Source of the DNA: Zygnema circumcarinatum | Taxonomy: Eukaryota > Streptophyta > Zygnematophyceae > Zygnematales > Zygnemataceae | Length of the DNA stretch: 54,087 bases | Assembly (NCBI GenBank): GCA_037447605.1 | Contig: CM074815.1 | Coordinates: forward strand, 1,232,205 to 1,286,291 | Direction of reading: 5' to 3' | Shown here: in pieces, positions 21,470 to 34,252 of the stretch | How positions within the stretch are numbered: position 1 is the stretch's first letter | Layout: every line of letters starts with the position of its first letter | Notes under the pieces: model-generated | The model's database searches: none | What the model was told of the DNA's origin: nothing | The model's input: the letters and a program-made list of their open reading frames with translations, nothing else | Position numbers and translations under genes: made by a program

Positions 21470-24087
21470 ATGGCCTCCTCTCGCATCCTCCTCTGCGCCG
21501 TCCTCTTCACCCTCCTCTGCTCCTTTGGTCCTACAGCGGCTGCCGGCGGTGGCAGAAGGGCACTGCGCGATACAGAGAGCTTCCCGACCGGGGGGACTCT
21601 GGAGGAGGCGGTAGAAGACGAGAGTAGCGTAGACCTGTTGTACGATGGAGATTCAGAGCCTGAAGATGCGTGGGATTCCCAGGCCCAGGCTGTGCATCAG
21701 AGCTGCGCGGCGGAGGTGGACGAACAGCTGAGCGCGGTGGCAGACGCCATAAAGAAGGCACTCCCGCTGGCGTCAAACGACCTGGCGTGCACACGGCGGG
21801 TCCGCCGGGCAGCCATGGCGGTTGAAGGCGGGAAGAAGCTGATGGAGGCGGGCACGTGGGGGAAGGCGCGCAACAAGGCGGCGTGGGCGCGGCACTTCCT
21901 CTCGCAATGCACTGCTCCCGCGGGGACGCGCCTGGCGACCCAGCTGACGTCAGCCCTCGCCCTCCTGGGCGCCCCCTCGAGCTGCCTCGCCGCCATGGCC
22001 AACAGCGCCGTTCTCGCAGAGACGCTCGCCGGCACGCCCGCCACCGCCCTCCTCGCTGAGGGGGGGGGCGCCAATGTGGCCGCCTCCGCCAACAGCTACG
22101 ACCTCACCTTCCGCAAGGCCACGTACAAAGGTGCGTCGCCCCTCTCCTCGCTGTGCAATGGCCGCCCTCTGCAACGCCGCAAGGGCCTCACTGCAATCCC
22201 TCCCTTGTGTGCTGCCGCGCGTTCATTCATGGCAGGGGCCCGCCTCCGCTCCGCCTCCACCTTCACCTCCGGCAAGTTCGCCGCACGCATCAAGTGTCCA
22301 ACGGGAGAGAGCGCCGACGGCCTCAACACCGCCTTCTTCGTAAGCTCCCAACGCGCCTCAAACTCCAAAAAACCCACTCAAAGAGGCCTGTGTGCCCTCG
22401 TGTTGGGAGGAGTCCAATTTATTCTTCTTACCCTCGCGATCCTCCTGCCACGTGGCGTGCATTGCAGTTGTCGTCGGATGCGGACGACTCCCGGCGGTCG
22501 TCCATCACGATGGAGTTCCCCGGATTCGACCGCAGCATCGTGCTCCTAAACACCATGGTCGACGGCGAGAGCGGTTGGAACATGGTGGTGGACCTCGAAT
22601 ACGACTGCTCCCAAGACTTCCATGTCTACTCCATCTACTGGACTCCGGAGAAGATCATGTCAGCGCCTTGAAACCTGCCTCACGGGTCATGCCTGAATGC
22701 ATGCCGTGCTTCACTTGGAGACATGCCATGCATATCAGAGCTTCCCTCGCATGCCTTTCCGTTTAGCTGAACAACTATTGTCCATTGCGTGTGTTGCAGG
22801 TGGAAGAGCGACAACAACGTTCTCGAGATCTACGACAAGACCATGTGGCTCTCGAGCCCCGTCCCCAACAAGCCTCTCTACTTGTACCTCGCCCTCAGCA
22901 ACAAGAAGTGGCTGAGTGACACGTGGGGCGTGCGCGTCCCCGATGGCGCCGACACATTCACTTCTTCCTTCCACGATGTCGTGTACCAAAGCCCCATCTC
23001 CGCCATCCCCGATTTCCCCACAGCATTGCCCGACGCTCGCGTGTACCCAATCGGCATCGACAACGGTCTCTATGGCGGAAAGACCACCATTGAATCCGAC
23101 TCTCAGACCATCACCTGTGACGCCAGTCAGTGCGGTCAGTGGATCCGCTCGCAACTCCACTCTGGCCAGTGACTGGGCGATGCATGGGCTAATGGGGCAG
23201 CTATTTGGCTGATCGTGAGGTTCGGTTTTTCTGAGAGTGCACTCATGCTCTCTCTGGTTTTTGTGGGATGGTCATTGGACTGCAGGAGGACGGTTCCACA
23301 GCACAAGGTACTATGCTTCCGGGGAGTTTACGGGTTCCTTCAAGTGCCCTGCTGGTGATACGAGCGGACTCCTCTCCTCCCTCTATGTAAGCTTGCACGA
23401 CCACAACACTGGAAGCAGTCGAAGAGCAATCAACGCCTAATCTATCGGAAGTGGATCGTCTGCGTGTTTGATTGCATGCTTTTGAGTATTACTTGTCGTG
23501 TTCGTGATTGAACCATGGCTGACGGTGCTTTGCTCTTGTGGGCGGCAGCTGTCCTCCAAGGAGGGATACCAAGTGAACGGCGAGGCCGTGCAGGACGAGA
23601 TCGACTTCGAGTGGCTGGGCAAGGACAAGTACAGCGTGCAAACCAATTACTATGTCAATGGCGTGGGTGGACACGAAGGCTTCATCGACCTCGGCTTTGA
23701 CTGCTCCGAAGCCTTTCACACCTACACCATCCGCTACGGCCCCACAATGATCCAGTGAGGGCGCGCCCTCCATCCCCTCTGCTCGCTGATGACTTCACTT
23801 TCGATAAAACCTTCCCTTCGTTACTGCTCTTTCCCGCCAGTCCAAGACTGACAGTCGACTTTGCTTCTTGGCGGTGCAGGTGGCTGGTGGACGGCGCGGT
23901 GCGGCAGACGGCGCAGAAGGACGGCGCGAAGCCGTTCCCGGCAAAGCCCGTCTTCTTCTACGCGTCCGTCTGGAACGCGAGCTCCGTCAAGTACGGCGAC
24001 TGGTACTGGACGGGGAAGTGGGACGGAAAGGACATGCCCTTCGTGGCGCACTACAAGGGCCTGCGCATCACTCCGCTCAGCGACTAA
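21470..24087 (+). CDS. Secreted tandem-GH16 domain protein, copy B
   Basis: Seven exons, 21470-22130, 22236-22339, 22468-22658, 22800-23134, 23286-23386, 23549-23754 and 23880-24087, encode 601 residues. The ATG lies in GCCGCCATGG. Residues 1-25 form a signal peptide. Residues 25-215 hold an acidic linker and a helical, four-Cys region. GH16 domain 1 covers roughly 215-420 and carries S267-I-T-M-E271 where the catalytic ExDxE should be, so it is probably not active. GH16 domain 2 covers roughly 430-601 and has E481, D483 and E485 in DEIDFEWLG, as in plant XTH and related endoglucanases; no separate XET C-terminal motif was noticed. The likely role is binding and cutting or transferring wall beta-glucan chains outside the cell. 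The substrate cannot be told from sequence. The four-Cys helical region recalls PMEI-type inhibitor domains only loosely. Confidence 0.9.
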
Positions 24088-24088
24088 G
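21847..24088 (+). repeat. Right arm of 2,242-bp perfect inverted repeat
   Basis: Mirror of 12514-14755 about a fixed coordinate sum of 36602. The arm holds the last 284 bases of exon 1, exons 2-7 and all six introns. The loop between arms is 7,091 bp and contains RNASEH2B. Confidence 0.92.
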
Positions 24089-25084
24089 GGCTGCGCGAGG
24101 GCGACTCCATGGGTAGTTTAGCGACGCAGGGAATCTGCTTACAAAGGCCATACGGCCCACGGCTTGTGGGCGGGGAGAGGTGTCGGACAGGGCCGTCACT
24201 TTCCACTTTTTGGCACCAATTTGTAAAGCTTTATGTATAGCGAGTCGTTGTAAAGTGGTCTGTAAGTCTTTAGCTTTTGTTAAATATAGGACGCCCTAAA
24301 TGTACATTCATATTTATTACAAAAAATCGTATCTGCTTTGAGAATCTATTTTGAGGAGCAATGTAAATGTTTTATCGTCGTCGAAATTTATTTGTTGGCA
24401 GTGGTCAGCTACTTGCCTCGTGTTTGACAAGAGGGCAGTCATTCGTCCAATCATGGCTTGTATGGCCTATGAATTCTAGCATGCTTGTGCTCTGCCCTAA
24501 TGGTTTCGTCGAGTGTAAAGCTATCCGTCATCATTTTCTTTCTACCTGAGTCAGTCCAAACAAGCCAAGGTGGAGGCGCTCATCCTGTGAGCTTTTTAAT
24601 GTAGGTTTTGTCCATTTACTGATATATATAGTTGACATCGTTGCCCTGAGTTTTTCGGGTCGACAATATCCATATCCTTGGCAGTTTCGACAATTCTATG
24701 CTGAAAACATTTACTTTTTGCTGGAGCTCCCAACTCAACAAAGTACATAGCTGCTAGCACCCTTGACTTTGAAGGAAAATTTTTGACGAACAACAAAAAG
24801 AAATGCCTCATTTTCAAGTGGTTTTATAGAAAGGAAACAATCAGCAGTCATCCTAATACAACAGAGACACAGCAGTGTCCAGTTCGCCAAAAAAAATGTG
24901 GGCCTCACTAGAGCCAAAGCAAACAGTCGCTTCTCAATCCAGCACTAGTCCCCTAAAGGAACGTCTCATATAAGAACTAGGTATATTGCGCAACCCAAAT
25001 CAGATTATATACAGCCAAAACTAAATGTACGCCAGTTGGCTAGTCTTTCAAGCAGTCACAAGTCTGCCGCTCCTGACTATATCA
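24088..25084. other. Convergent intergenic region, GH16 copy B / DUF3172-like gene
   Basis: About 1 kb between two converging stop codons, with both 3' UTRs. TGTAA occurs several times between 24,220 and 24,270 and may serve as a poly(A) signal for GH16 copy B. No gene is supported. Confidence 0.5.
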
Positions 25085-26501
25085 TCACTGGTCAAAGTCT
25101 CTTGGTTGAAATCCATCACCCAGAGTTGCTTTGGCCGGGTCTTTCAGAAACTGGTTTTCTGCAGTTTCACTATGGTAAATGCAAGAGACCTCAGGGGCTT
25201 GCCGCAAATCTCCCACAAACCCGAACGTGTTCATATTGCGCTTGCAATCCCTGACTTCTCTTGTGTTGACAAGGCCTCGCGACTCCAAGACTTGCCAGTT
25301 GCTTTGCCTTAGAATGCAGCCAGGCTTCACTTCGGCCTGTGAAACATAGACATTAAACCTGCAGAGCAAGGACAATTCGCTTCCCCTCTTCAAACTAGAC
25401 ATGTAAACATGCAGACCCACCATGCAGCATACAGCTTGGAAAGGTCTGAAACGAAAGGCCAGCAACAAGCGAATCCACAAAAGCGCTTTAACAACTTCAC
25501 CCGTCCATATCATCTGGTAGCCATGCAATAAAGGCTACCATTGGGTATTAAGAAGTGTCACGTACGGGTTAAAGGAAATGAACAGCCGCTGATCGAGCAC
25601 CATCGCACTAAATCCATTAGCGAGGCATATATCAGGATTTGGAGTCTTCTGGTCAATCACGTCCCTCGACGCGACATTTGAAGGCTCAGTATTCACTAAT
25701 GTGCTCATCGCAATGCCGGCCCCTATTCCCAATACAAAGACGCTTGCAAGTACAAACTTGTTCGCCCCTTCAAGAATGATTTTACCCCCAGGCGGGCCTT
25801 CTGAGTTGAAAGGTCCGACCAGTCGTTTCCTCGTCCCACCCGGCCCATAATCACCCAGCTCTGATTCAAAGTCATCTTCAAGCCCCGGAGGCGAAGGTCT
25901 CGTCCGCCTGCTGACAGGATAGTCAGAGTACCTCTCTTGAAATCTGCGCCTTGTAGCCTTTATGACTCTGGTTGGCCTACTCCTTTCAGAAACTCTCCTT
26001 CCTTTCTCATCTCCCCATCGTAATCCCTCGGCGTCCAATTGACACCTTTGGGTAAGATAGTGAAATTTCAGAGTTCCTGAAGCACTTGAATCTAGTCTTC
26101 TAGTCAGCTCGTCCTGCAACTGCACACAAACTACCGCAGGTTTTTCAGTAATCAGAAAGAACTACAGCACCAAAAAACAAAACTTTTCGTCCGCCTCTCC
26201 ACAGCACCTTAACTAATTTCATCTCCAAACACAAACTCGATATTCTTGCTATGTCATAACTACCAGAAATACGGAAAGACCTGAGAGTTACGAAATTAAC
26301 AGCAGCATCTTTGGCTTCCTCTAGCGACTCATTCCTAATATGTAGTCAGTCTACTCCAATGCTTCTGCATTAGTTTCGCAAATGGCCTGAGAGGGTTCAC
26401 AATCGTACCGACATTACGCGCCGCTGAATCATTCCACGCCCAGTAGACACGCCCATGATTGACTCAGCAGTTGCAGAAGGAGAAGTAAAGGGCACCGTCA
26501 T
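25085..26501 (-). CDS. Plastid-type single-TM protein resembling DUF3172
   Basis: Three exons, 26501-26409, 26119-25566 and 25358-25085, give 306 residues. The N-terminus is Ser/Thr/Arg-rich without many acids, fitting an organelle transit peptide. An Arg-rich linker leads to one membrane helix at about residues 152-173 with a small-residue (GIGAGIA) pattern. The C-terminal domain has NPDICLANGFSAMVLDQRLF, FNVYVSQAEVKPGCILR and MNTFGFVGDL. From memory this matches the cyanobacterial/plastid family DUF3172, whose function is unknown to me. The 5' end is the weakest part: the first exon is chosen from ATG position and a good donor, and another small exon could exist between 26120 and 26408. The gene is divergent to SERRATE. 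Confidence 0.75.
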
Positions 26502-27232
26502 CGTCACCTGTTCCTTTCAATAGGCAACCCTAATAGTCCATACATTCACAACGCAATACAATGCTGAAAAAACCTCCAAGATGCTTCGAAATGCTTCCTC
26601 AATCATCTCCAGCAGCGATGAGCTTCAAACGCATCATGCCAATACCATCCCCTCTATCGTCGACACATTCAGAAAATCACAAATTCCTCTTTTTTTTCCT
26701 CTTCTCGTTGCCCTGCCTTGCCTGTTCCAGAAGAGGTCTCAAAGGCGCCCTTCCCTCCCTTTCAATTCATTCCTTTTGAGCCACACGGCACCAGAAGCGC
26801 CTGCTGCATACCCTAAATATTTTCGGGCTCTTTATCTTCTGACCATGGAGGCTTAGGCTCTGGGCCTGCTTCCCCAGCACAAAACATAGCCTCGTCACCG
26901 TCACAGTTCAACGCTGGCCCGTCAATATTCCTCTCCATATAAGCCAGTTACAGTTCACGGAGCCCCCCTCATAGAGCAGAAATTATCGAACAGTAGCGTA
27001 AAATGTTATTTTCACCATGAAGTGTTGACTCGCCGTAGAACTACGCCGTGACGGTAGAACATGGAACGGCATGGTGGACGTCCATATTCGGCCGCCTCGG
27101 CTGTACTGGGAGGAGCGCCTGAAGCTTGAGTTGTGAGAGGGGAAGAGAGGGAGAGGGAGGAGGGCGGGAGGAGGGCGGGAGGAGGGCGGGAGGAGGGAGG
27201 AGGGAGGAGGGAGGGCGAAGGGGGTGGCCGCC
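26502..27232. other. Shared divergent promoter region (DUF3172-like / SERRATE)
   Basis: About 730 bases separate two start codons that face away from each other. From 27,130 to 27,220 it is an almost pure AG tract (GGGAGGAGGGC units) just before the SERRATE ATG, probably in its 5' UTR. No gene is supported inside. Confidence 0.55.
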
Positions 27233-30200
27233 ATGGGGGAGGGAGAGGAGGTGACTGCAGTCCCTGTGACGCGGGAAGAGCGGAGGAGAGAGAGGTCGCC
27301 GGAGAGGAGGCGGGAGCGCTCTCCCCCTCGCGGCCATAGGGACGAGAGAGATGAGCGTAGGAGAGGTCGGAACGACGAACGAGGGGAGAGGAGGGAGAGA
27401 GAGAGAGACAGGGACAGGGACTACAAGAGGCGGAAAAGCACCAGTCCTCCATTTCGTGATCGCCGGCACTCGCCTCGCTCTCCTCCATCGAAAAGGTCAA
27501 GGCGGCAAACGTTGCAAAAGCATTATGGCAGTATTTGAAGCCAGCAGGATGTTTTGCCATATTTCTAGCGCTGCAGTCTGCACTCCTTTGTTAGAAAATA
27601 TCCTGGACTGCGTCATTACGCAGAGGGAAACTCCTGGCCTGCACGGCAGGGGGGGCCCTGGTGCCCTGCCTTTCTGGCTTGCAAGATTCCCCTCGTCCTG
27701 CAGGAGCCTACAGTTTTCTGGTTTTATTGCTCCTAGTGCACTCTTCTGCTTCTCCTCACTGTGCTCGCCGACTTGCTTTTGGGATACGGAGAGCTTCTCT
27801 TCAGCGGAAGCGCTGCAACTGTTTGATTCTGGATAGATTCAGCGAGATGAGCCTTCGTTATGTAGATATTCTCATTGCTGAGGACCTCTCACACATAGAG
27901 CTTTACAAGTACGTTTAAGTTCACAATAGTTATTACTTGCAAAAGCTCGTCACTTTTCAAGTCTCTTCCAAGTTTATGGTTCTTTAGTGTCACTCCTATT
28001 CCTCTCTCTAGCTTCCGAAATTTATCCAAAGTCATAGATTCACATTTGAGAAATGATCATTCCAACAGCTGTAGGGCTTGTGCCTCATAACATTCACAGA
28101 CATGTATGTAGTGCGCACTCTCTCGCAGAGGTAGCTGTAATAGAACTAGTCCTCAGATGTGACTCGCCTGCCATTTAGAAAGTAGACGCTGCCGAGTTTA
28201 GTCGACAGGAAGGCTTCTCGCCCTGCGCTTGTGGAGGATTCCATTGGGCTTCATGTGACGCAGATGCTGTGCACGTCGCTCGCTTCAATTCAGTTTGGTG
28301 AAGGCTCAAGTTCACTTCCAGCATATCAGAGGAGAGGGTCAATGTCGTTTGATTGTGGACGTCGTGCAAAGCACTGCATCAGTTTGTGCTCTATGTTGGA
28401 TTGTACTGAAGCTGCCTGCTTGTTTGTGATCTGAAGACTTCTCCTTTGTTTTTCCTGTTCATTCATTTGTGATGTTGTCGCCATTGTCTTGCATGCTAGG
28501 GACGCAACTCAAATCATTTGCGGCATTTGAATATTACTGAAGACACAATTGCTTGTCGCAGGCCTGCGTACGATCCTTATGATCGCCCTCGAGGATTTGC
28601 TGGAGATTTACGAGGACCTCCAGGTGCGCTCCTGCAAGGTTTCTCTCTGCATAGTTTGAATACTTGCCAGTAATTTTATGGATGGGCTTCCCTTGCAACC
28701 AGATTACTGATGTTGTATGGTTTGCCATCGAAGACCACTACATACTTGGTTTATGAACCATGCGGCTTATTACGAGCGTTGCTTGTTGTCTGCAGACTGG
28801 TCACGTCAAGGACGTAATTCAGGTTTTGATGTCCCACCTATGGGGGGATACAGTGGTGGTGAACTGCGAAGGTCAGTTTTGTTTCATAGTAGCTTTGCAT
28901 CGTCATTAGAGGCTATTTGATTCTTCCATTTCTAGGCTTACAAATCGGAGAACCATCACATTTACGGTCACATTGTGTCGGTAACATTTCTCCGGTTGAT
29001 ATTTTCATGGAATATGCAGCGACTTTGGTGGACTGTTGTCGTATAAACAGTTTATTTTGGACCTTGAGGATGACGTTTCTCCTGCAGAAGCGCAACGAAG
29101 GTGAGTCTTGCATGACATCCGTCTAGGCCCTCCTTACTTCATTTCTATATTTTTTGATTCTCTATTACTAATTTCTAACTTTATTAACGAAATGACTTGA
29201 ATGAATGGGATTGGAACTTGTGGAACCAAATTTTGTTGGTTCTGCGCTTCCCAGAATCCGAGCGGCTCTCTTATTGTGCCCGTCTTTTGCCCGCGGAGCA
29301 TGTTCAAATGTATGTTTTAAAAGTAGTTCCATTGTTGACAAATCGAGTTGCTGAAGGTTCTGGTGTGCTGTTCTCGGTTTGCTAAACAATTACATGAACT
29401 CCCTTTGAAGCATGCCATCGTGGAATTGCTCAATTTACTTGTCCAGCGTTTGTTTCCAGATACGAGCTATACAAGAATGACTTCATCGGTATGCAGAAGC
29501 AGGCATTTTTCAATCAGCACAAAGACGAAGACTGGTAAGTCGCATGAAGGGCTGCGATTCCTTAGTCTTTTGGTTGATTGTAAATGCATTGATGTATTGC
29601 TGGTTTTGATATCTCAATTCGTTCAATGGTTGCTATGTAAGAGTTTTTGGAACAGAGACGTATGGGCTTGATATCCACTCTTATTGCAAGCAGCTCATTA
29701 CTGAATGTGCATTTTCCACTTGTCCCCAGGTTGCGAGAGATGTACGATCCTCCGCGATTGGAAGTATTTCTCGTTAGGTAAATTTTGTATGGATCGGATG
29801 GTCGGATGTATCAATACTTTTTATTTTGCATGAGTGCCAGGTAGTTAACGAGTTAAAAGAGGAAAGCTTTCTTGTATATACGTAAGAGCTTTGGTCCTGT
29901 ACAGAGTAAGCTGTACATGGACCTTATCCAAGTCAATAAATGTACGTACCATGACGCAATGTCCGCGTTTTTTTAATATAAATTTGTAGTGCTTGTTATA
30001 ATTGTTCACCGAAGCATTTAGTTGGCTATTTTGAAGCTAATGGTTAGTGCGTGCATATGAAGCGAGAACTCTTACATCTCCCACATGACATGAGTGCATC
30101 GTAACCTTTTGGCAGGCGGAATGAGAATGCCCAGGGTGTTTCCAAAGATTATTTGGACATAATTTCGGCTGGCCAAGTAGACGTGTAAGTTGACTTATTC

Positions 30201-33200
30201 CTCCGTCTCCTTTTCACTTCAGCACTTTACTGCCGTTTACATTCAGAGTAATCCTAAGCAAAGTTTTTTTGACTGTCATGAGCACTTTGTTCACTGCTGG
30301 TATTAGGACGAACATGGCTTGAATCGAGTTACTTTCTTATTGACTGATCAGAACGTTTATTTACGGGTGTTTATGTTACGGTTTATGCAGGAGAGCTAGT
30401 GCGTCGATGAACCGTGAAAAAAGTGAGATGGACGAGGAAGAATCAGATCTAGGTTTAAAACATCGAAGGTCTATTGATGGCCGAAGTCGAGAACGAGAGG
30501 ACGATGCTGCTTCGAAGGTTTCAGCGAGTGCAGCACAGCCTGAAAGAGTCACTTCTGACATCAAACAAGCTCGGTCTTTGATTGAGAAGCTGGACAAAGA
30601 GAAGGGAATTGCAGAGAACTTACTTACTGAAAGAAGAGGCAAAGGAGAGCAGACCGAAGAAGACGACGGTGCGGCACATGCAGAGGATACTGTAGTAATC
30701 AGGGGAGCTATGGAGAAAACTCTGAAGGGCCTTGAACTTCTTGATATCTTGTTGACTTACCTCTGGCGAGTGCATGGGATTGACTACTATGGAGCAGTTG
30801 AGCTAAAGGGGTTGCCTAAAGGGCTACGCACTGTTAGGTCCAACTCTGATGCTGAGGACGGAGTGACTGCTGGAAACGACTGGGTAAAGAAGGTAGATGA
30901 AGTGTGGAAGAAAAGGCTTTCAACGGAGGGACAAGATCCCCTGATTCCAATGCTTGGGCGTGACAGGCTGGAGAAGGTGATGAATGATACGTTGGAAAAT
31001 TTTGTGCGGAAAATAAAGGATGAGAAATATGGATGGAAATATGGCTGTGGGGCAAAAGGCTGCACAAAGCTGTTTCATGGGCCTGAGTATGTTTTCAAGC
31101 ACCTAAAATTGAAGCATCAGGACTTGGTGACTACAGCTTCTGCAAAAGTTCAGGAAGAAGTATACGAGAACAATTACATGAAGTGAGTTTTTACACTGGC
31201 CCTTGTATCGTGTATGAGTTTCTTCAGCAGGACTTTTTGCTACTTGGTTTTCCGATTATGGCAGAACTCTACACCTTTTGTCCTGCAAGTCTCAACCTTC
31301 AACATGTAATGCATGCAATCGACATTGGGGTATATTTCACTGCTGTGATACTGACAACCGAATTCTTTGTTCAGTGATCCTGATGCTCCCCTGCCAGCGG
31401 CTGAACCTCCAAATCGACCATTGCTGGCAAGTTTCCACTCTGCACTACGTCTTGGCATGTTGCCTTACAACCATGCATAATTTCATGTATGCGATTCTTA
31501 AGCTTTTACTGTTGCTGGATGCTGTTTTACAACTGTGCTGCGAATACGAGGCTGGATGACAGCTTTTCTGTCTATACCTGGTCGAAGGAGTTCTTTTATG
31601 GAAGAGCTGATTTTCAGCACCTTTGTTTTTAATCTGTTGGGGTAGTTTCTTTCAATGCAGAGAAGAGATTCGATGAATCGAAGGAGATCAGATTCTGGAC
31701 CACTTCCCGACAGACCTCCTCAGGGGCCAATGAGAGGAATGGAGAGATTCGATCGTGGAATGAGGGATCCTGGACGATATGAGAGAGGCTTGGTGCCACC
31801 AGAAGTGGAAAGGTACAGGGACAAAACTTTGTTGTTTGGAGATCGCCACACTCTGCTCCTGTGGGCAGGGTAAGTTTGATAGAGTCCTACTTGCTGACTG
31901 GTTTGCAGTAAATGGTGAAGTTGCTGTCTGAAACGAGTTGGTTGTTGTGCTCAGCACAGGAACAGACCAATTTTGACCACTTTGAGATGCATGTACGAGT
32001 CCAGAAGTAGAATTCATATATAGATGATATATATAGAGATGTATAATTCACAGGCTGTTGAGGTGGGCCTTCATAGCAGGGAACCCGAGGAGGAAAGATT
32101 TGAACGCGGGGCCATGGAGGGGGATCGATTTGCACGCCCTCCCAGAGACGTTGATCCTTTTGAACCTGAAGGAGGGAGAGAAGGCTTCCCTCCTCCAATG
32201 ATGGGACGAGCACCTTTCGACGACCGGCCTCCTTTTGAGGGGCCGCCTATCGACACTCCAATGTTTGACCCATTTGATGGGCCGCCAATACGACCCCCCT
32301 TCGGTCCGGGAGTGCCTGAACCACCGCCGATGCTCATTCCGCTTCCCGGAGCTGGGTAAGCTGCTTTCGGAATCATTGTGTTTTGGGAAGGTGCGGAATT
32401 TGTCTGCAAGTGCTGGCTGTTGGCATGGTTTTTTTTGCATATACGCACTATGCCGGTCATCGATAAGGCGTCACTCTATTCTTGCCGCATGGATTCATCA
32501 CAAAATCAAGGTTTCCTCGGATGGTTTCTAGAGTCAATTTACCTTTTCTTTATCGCTGTGTGTGGCTTGAACTTTGTTAATGATACCAGAGCGGAGTGTT
32601 GCTTTATCAGGGTCATAGAATCGATACACGGTCAAAGTTGTGGACTTTTTGGGTCGTCGCTGTTGTGTTAGGGCCAGACAAACACTTTGGAGTGCTGTGT
32701 TTCATAGCATGGTTGAAACTTTTCCTTTGCAGGCCACTTGGCCCCTTTGTCCCGGCGCCTCCGGAAGTGGCGATGCGCATGATGCGGGAGCGTGGGGGTC
32801 CCCCTCCTCCATTTTTCGATGGCTTTGAGGGACCCTTTGAGCCTCCTCCCTTTGATGTAGATGGGCCTGAAGGAGGCCCTTCAGATAGGGGCGGAGGACT
32901 TCGTGGAAGGCCAAGGGGAAGAGGCCAAATGCCCCTTGGATCCCCAGGGATGGGTCTGATGCCCCGTCCCTCCATGATGATACCCATCCCTCCAGGCATA
33001 CGCCATGATCCGCGCCGCATGAAGAGGTAAGTCGTCTGGGAAGGAGTCCCCAGTTTACCCACGTGCTTGATTCTGTCTCGCTGAAGTTTCTTAAACATGA
33101 AGCTTTAAAGTCCGCTACCTGATGTAAGGCTGCTGACTCTGGGCCTCCTCTTTATTGCAGTTACAGGGATCTGGATGCGCCTGATGACGAAGTTACTGTA

Positions 33201-33221
33201 ATCGACTACCGGAGCTTGTGA
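27233..33221 (+). CDS. SE: SERRATE / ARS2 zinc-finger RNA-processing protein
   Basis: Thirteen exons join in phase to 767 residues: 27233-27495, 28562-28623, 28796-28871, 29020-29100, 29460-29534, 29730-29777, 30116-30184, 30391-31182, 31375-31426, 31661-31812, 32077-32355, 32733-33026 and 33161-33221. SE/ARS2 links the nuclear cap-binding complex to miRNA processing (with DCL1 and HYL1 in plants), splicing and RNA turnover. Family marks are the RS/RE-rich N-terminus, LLSYKQFILDLEDDVSPAEA near residue 140, DWLREMYDPPRLEVFLVRRN, HGIDYYGAVEL, and the zinc finger C-x4-C-x12-H-x4-H in CGAKGCTKLFHGPEYVFKH near residue 443. The Pro/Gly-rich tail ends with YRDLDAPDDEVTVIDYRSL. The intron after 31426 appears to begin with GC rather than GT. 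The exon 10/11 junction (AG|GTACAG to ATAG|C) is the least certain. Confidence 0.94.
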
Positions 33222-34250
33222 GAGCTGATTTTGGAGCAGTGGATGGGCCCTGGAGTGTTGTTCAAAAGGGAAGGTGGGTTCTCTGCTAACCTTCGTGTAA
33301 ACTGCTTGGGACTTTGAAAGGTGAGCCTGCACAGCTGGAATTGGGTAGAGGGGGCTGACGGTAAGTGCCGCTCCTAGCTGTAGTGGCTGAGTGACAAAAG
33401 GCATGTGCAGTGTGGATGGAGAGGGCTCGTGGATCGATCCAAAGATTTGTGACGAATTTAATCCAGTTAACCCGTCCATGGGAAGGACGTCATCTTCCAT
33501 TTTGGGACAACTGTGAACGTCGCGTTTATTTTGTCGAATGGACTGTCAGTTGTGTCCGATGCGCTTGTTCGGGAGAGAGAGAGGGAGAGTTTTTTGCGTG
33601 ATGTTGTCCAGGCAAAACATGTTCTCATTGACTGGATTTAAACTTCCCATGTGCCATTCCCTTTGTTCTTGCGTGTTACCCACTTGATGGATGTCAATAC
33701 GACACATTTCCATGGTCTAATTGTGACCCGTGCCCACGCCTCAATCACATAAACTTTGACTCCTTCGAGACCAAAAGCAAGACATTCTCAAATCTTATCC
33801 TGAAGTTGCCCAAAACATCATATCCAGCCCAAGAGCCAATGGGATATAACACGTATCTCCTCATTAGACATTCAATCGAGCACTGTCTTTCCTCTGCCCC
33901 TTCCGTGTTACTTCAGGCCCTAAAATTCTGAACTTGCGCTTTAAAACAATACAAAGGGCAAAACTTTTTCAGTTTATTGTACAGGGTAAACACCATTCGG
34001 TGCCATACTTGTGGGAAAAGAGTGTTTTGTCCGCCTTATATATCAGCAGCTAGAAGACTCCCAGAAAACAATATCTGCACCCACAAGCCAAAAAGTCAAC
34101 TTCCCCTTTCGTCTCTGGAAGGGACTCTGTCTCTTCCTCTGAGATACTTGTGAATGGAGTCCTTTGATGAGAGCATGCTCCTACAACTCTAAACATTTCA
34201 AAGGTAGACTACCTACATGGCAAACTTCTTCAAAATGATCCAAAGCCTTC
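33222..34250. other. Convergent intergenic region, SERRATE / DRE2
   Basis: About 1 kb of 3' UTR and spacer between converging genes. A short GAGAGAGAGGGAGAG run lies near 33,574. No gene is supported. Confidence 0.5.
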
Positions 34251-34252
34251 GC

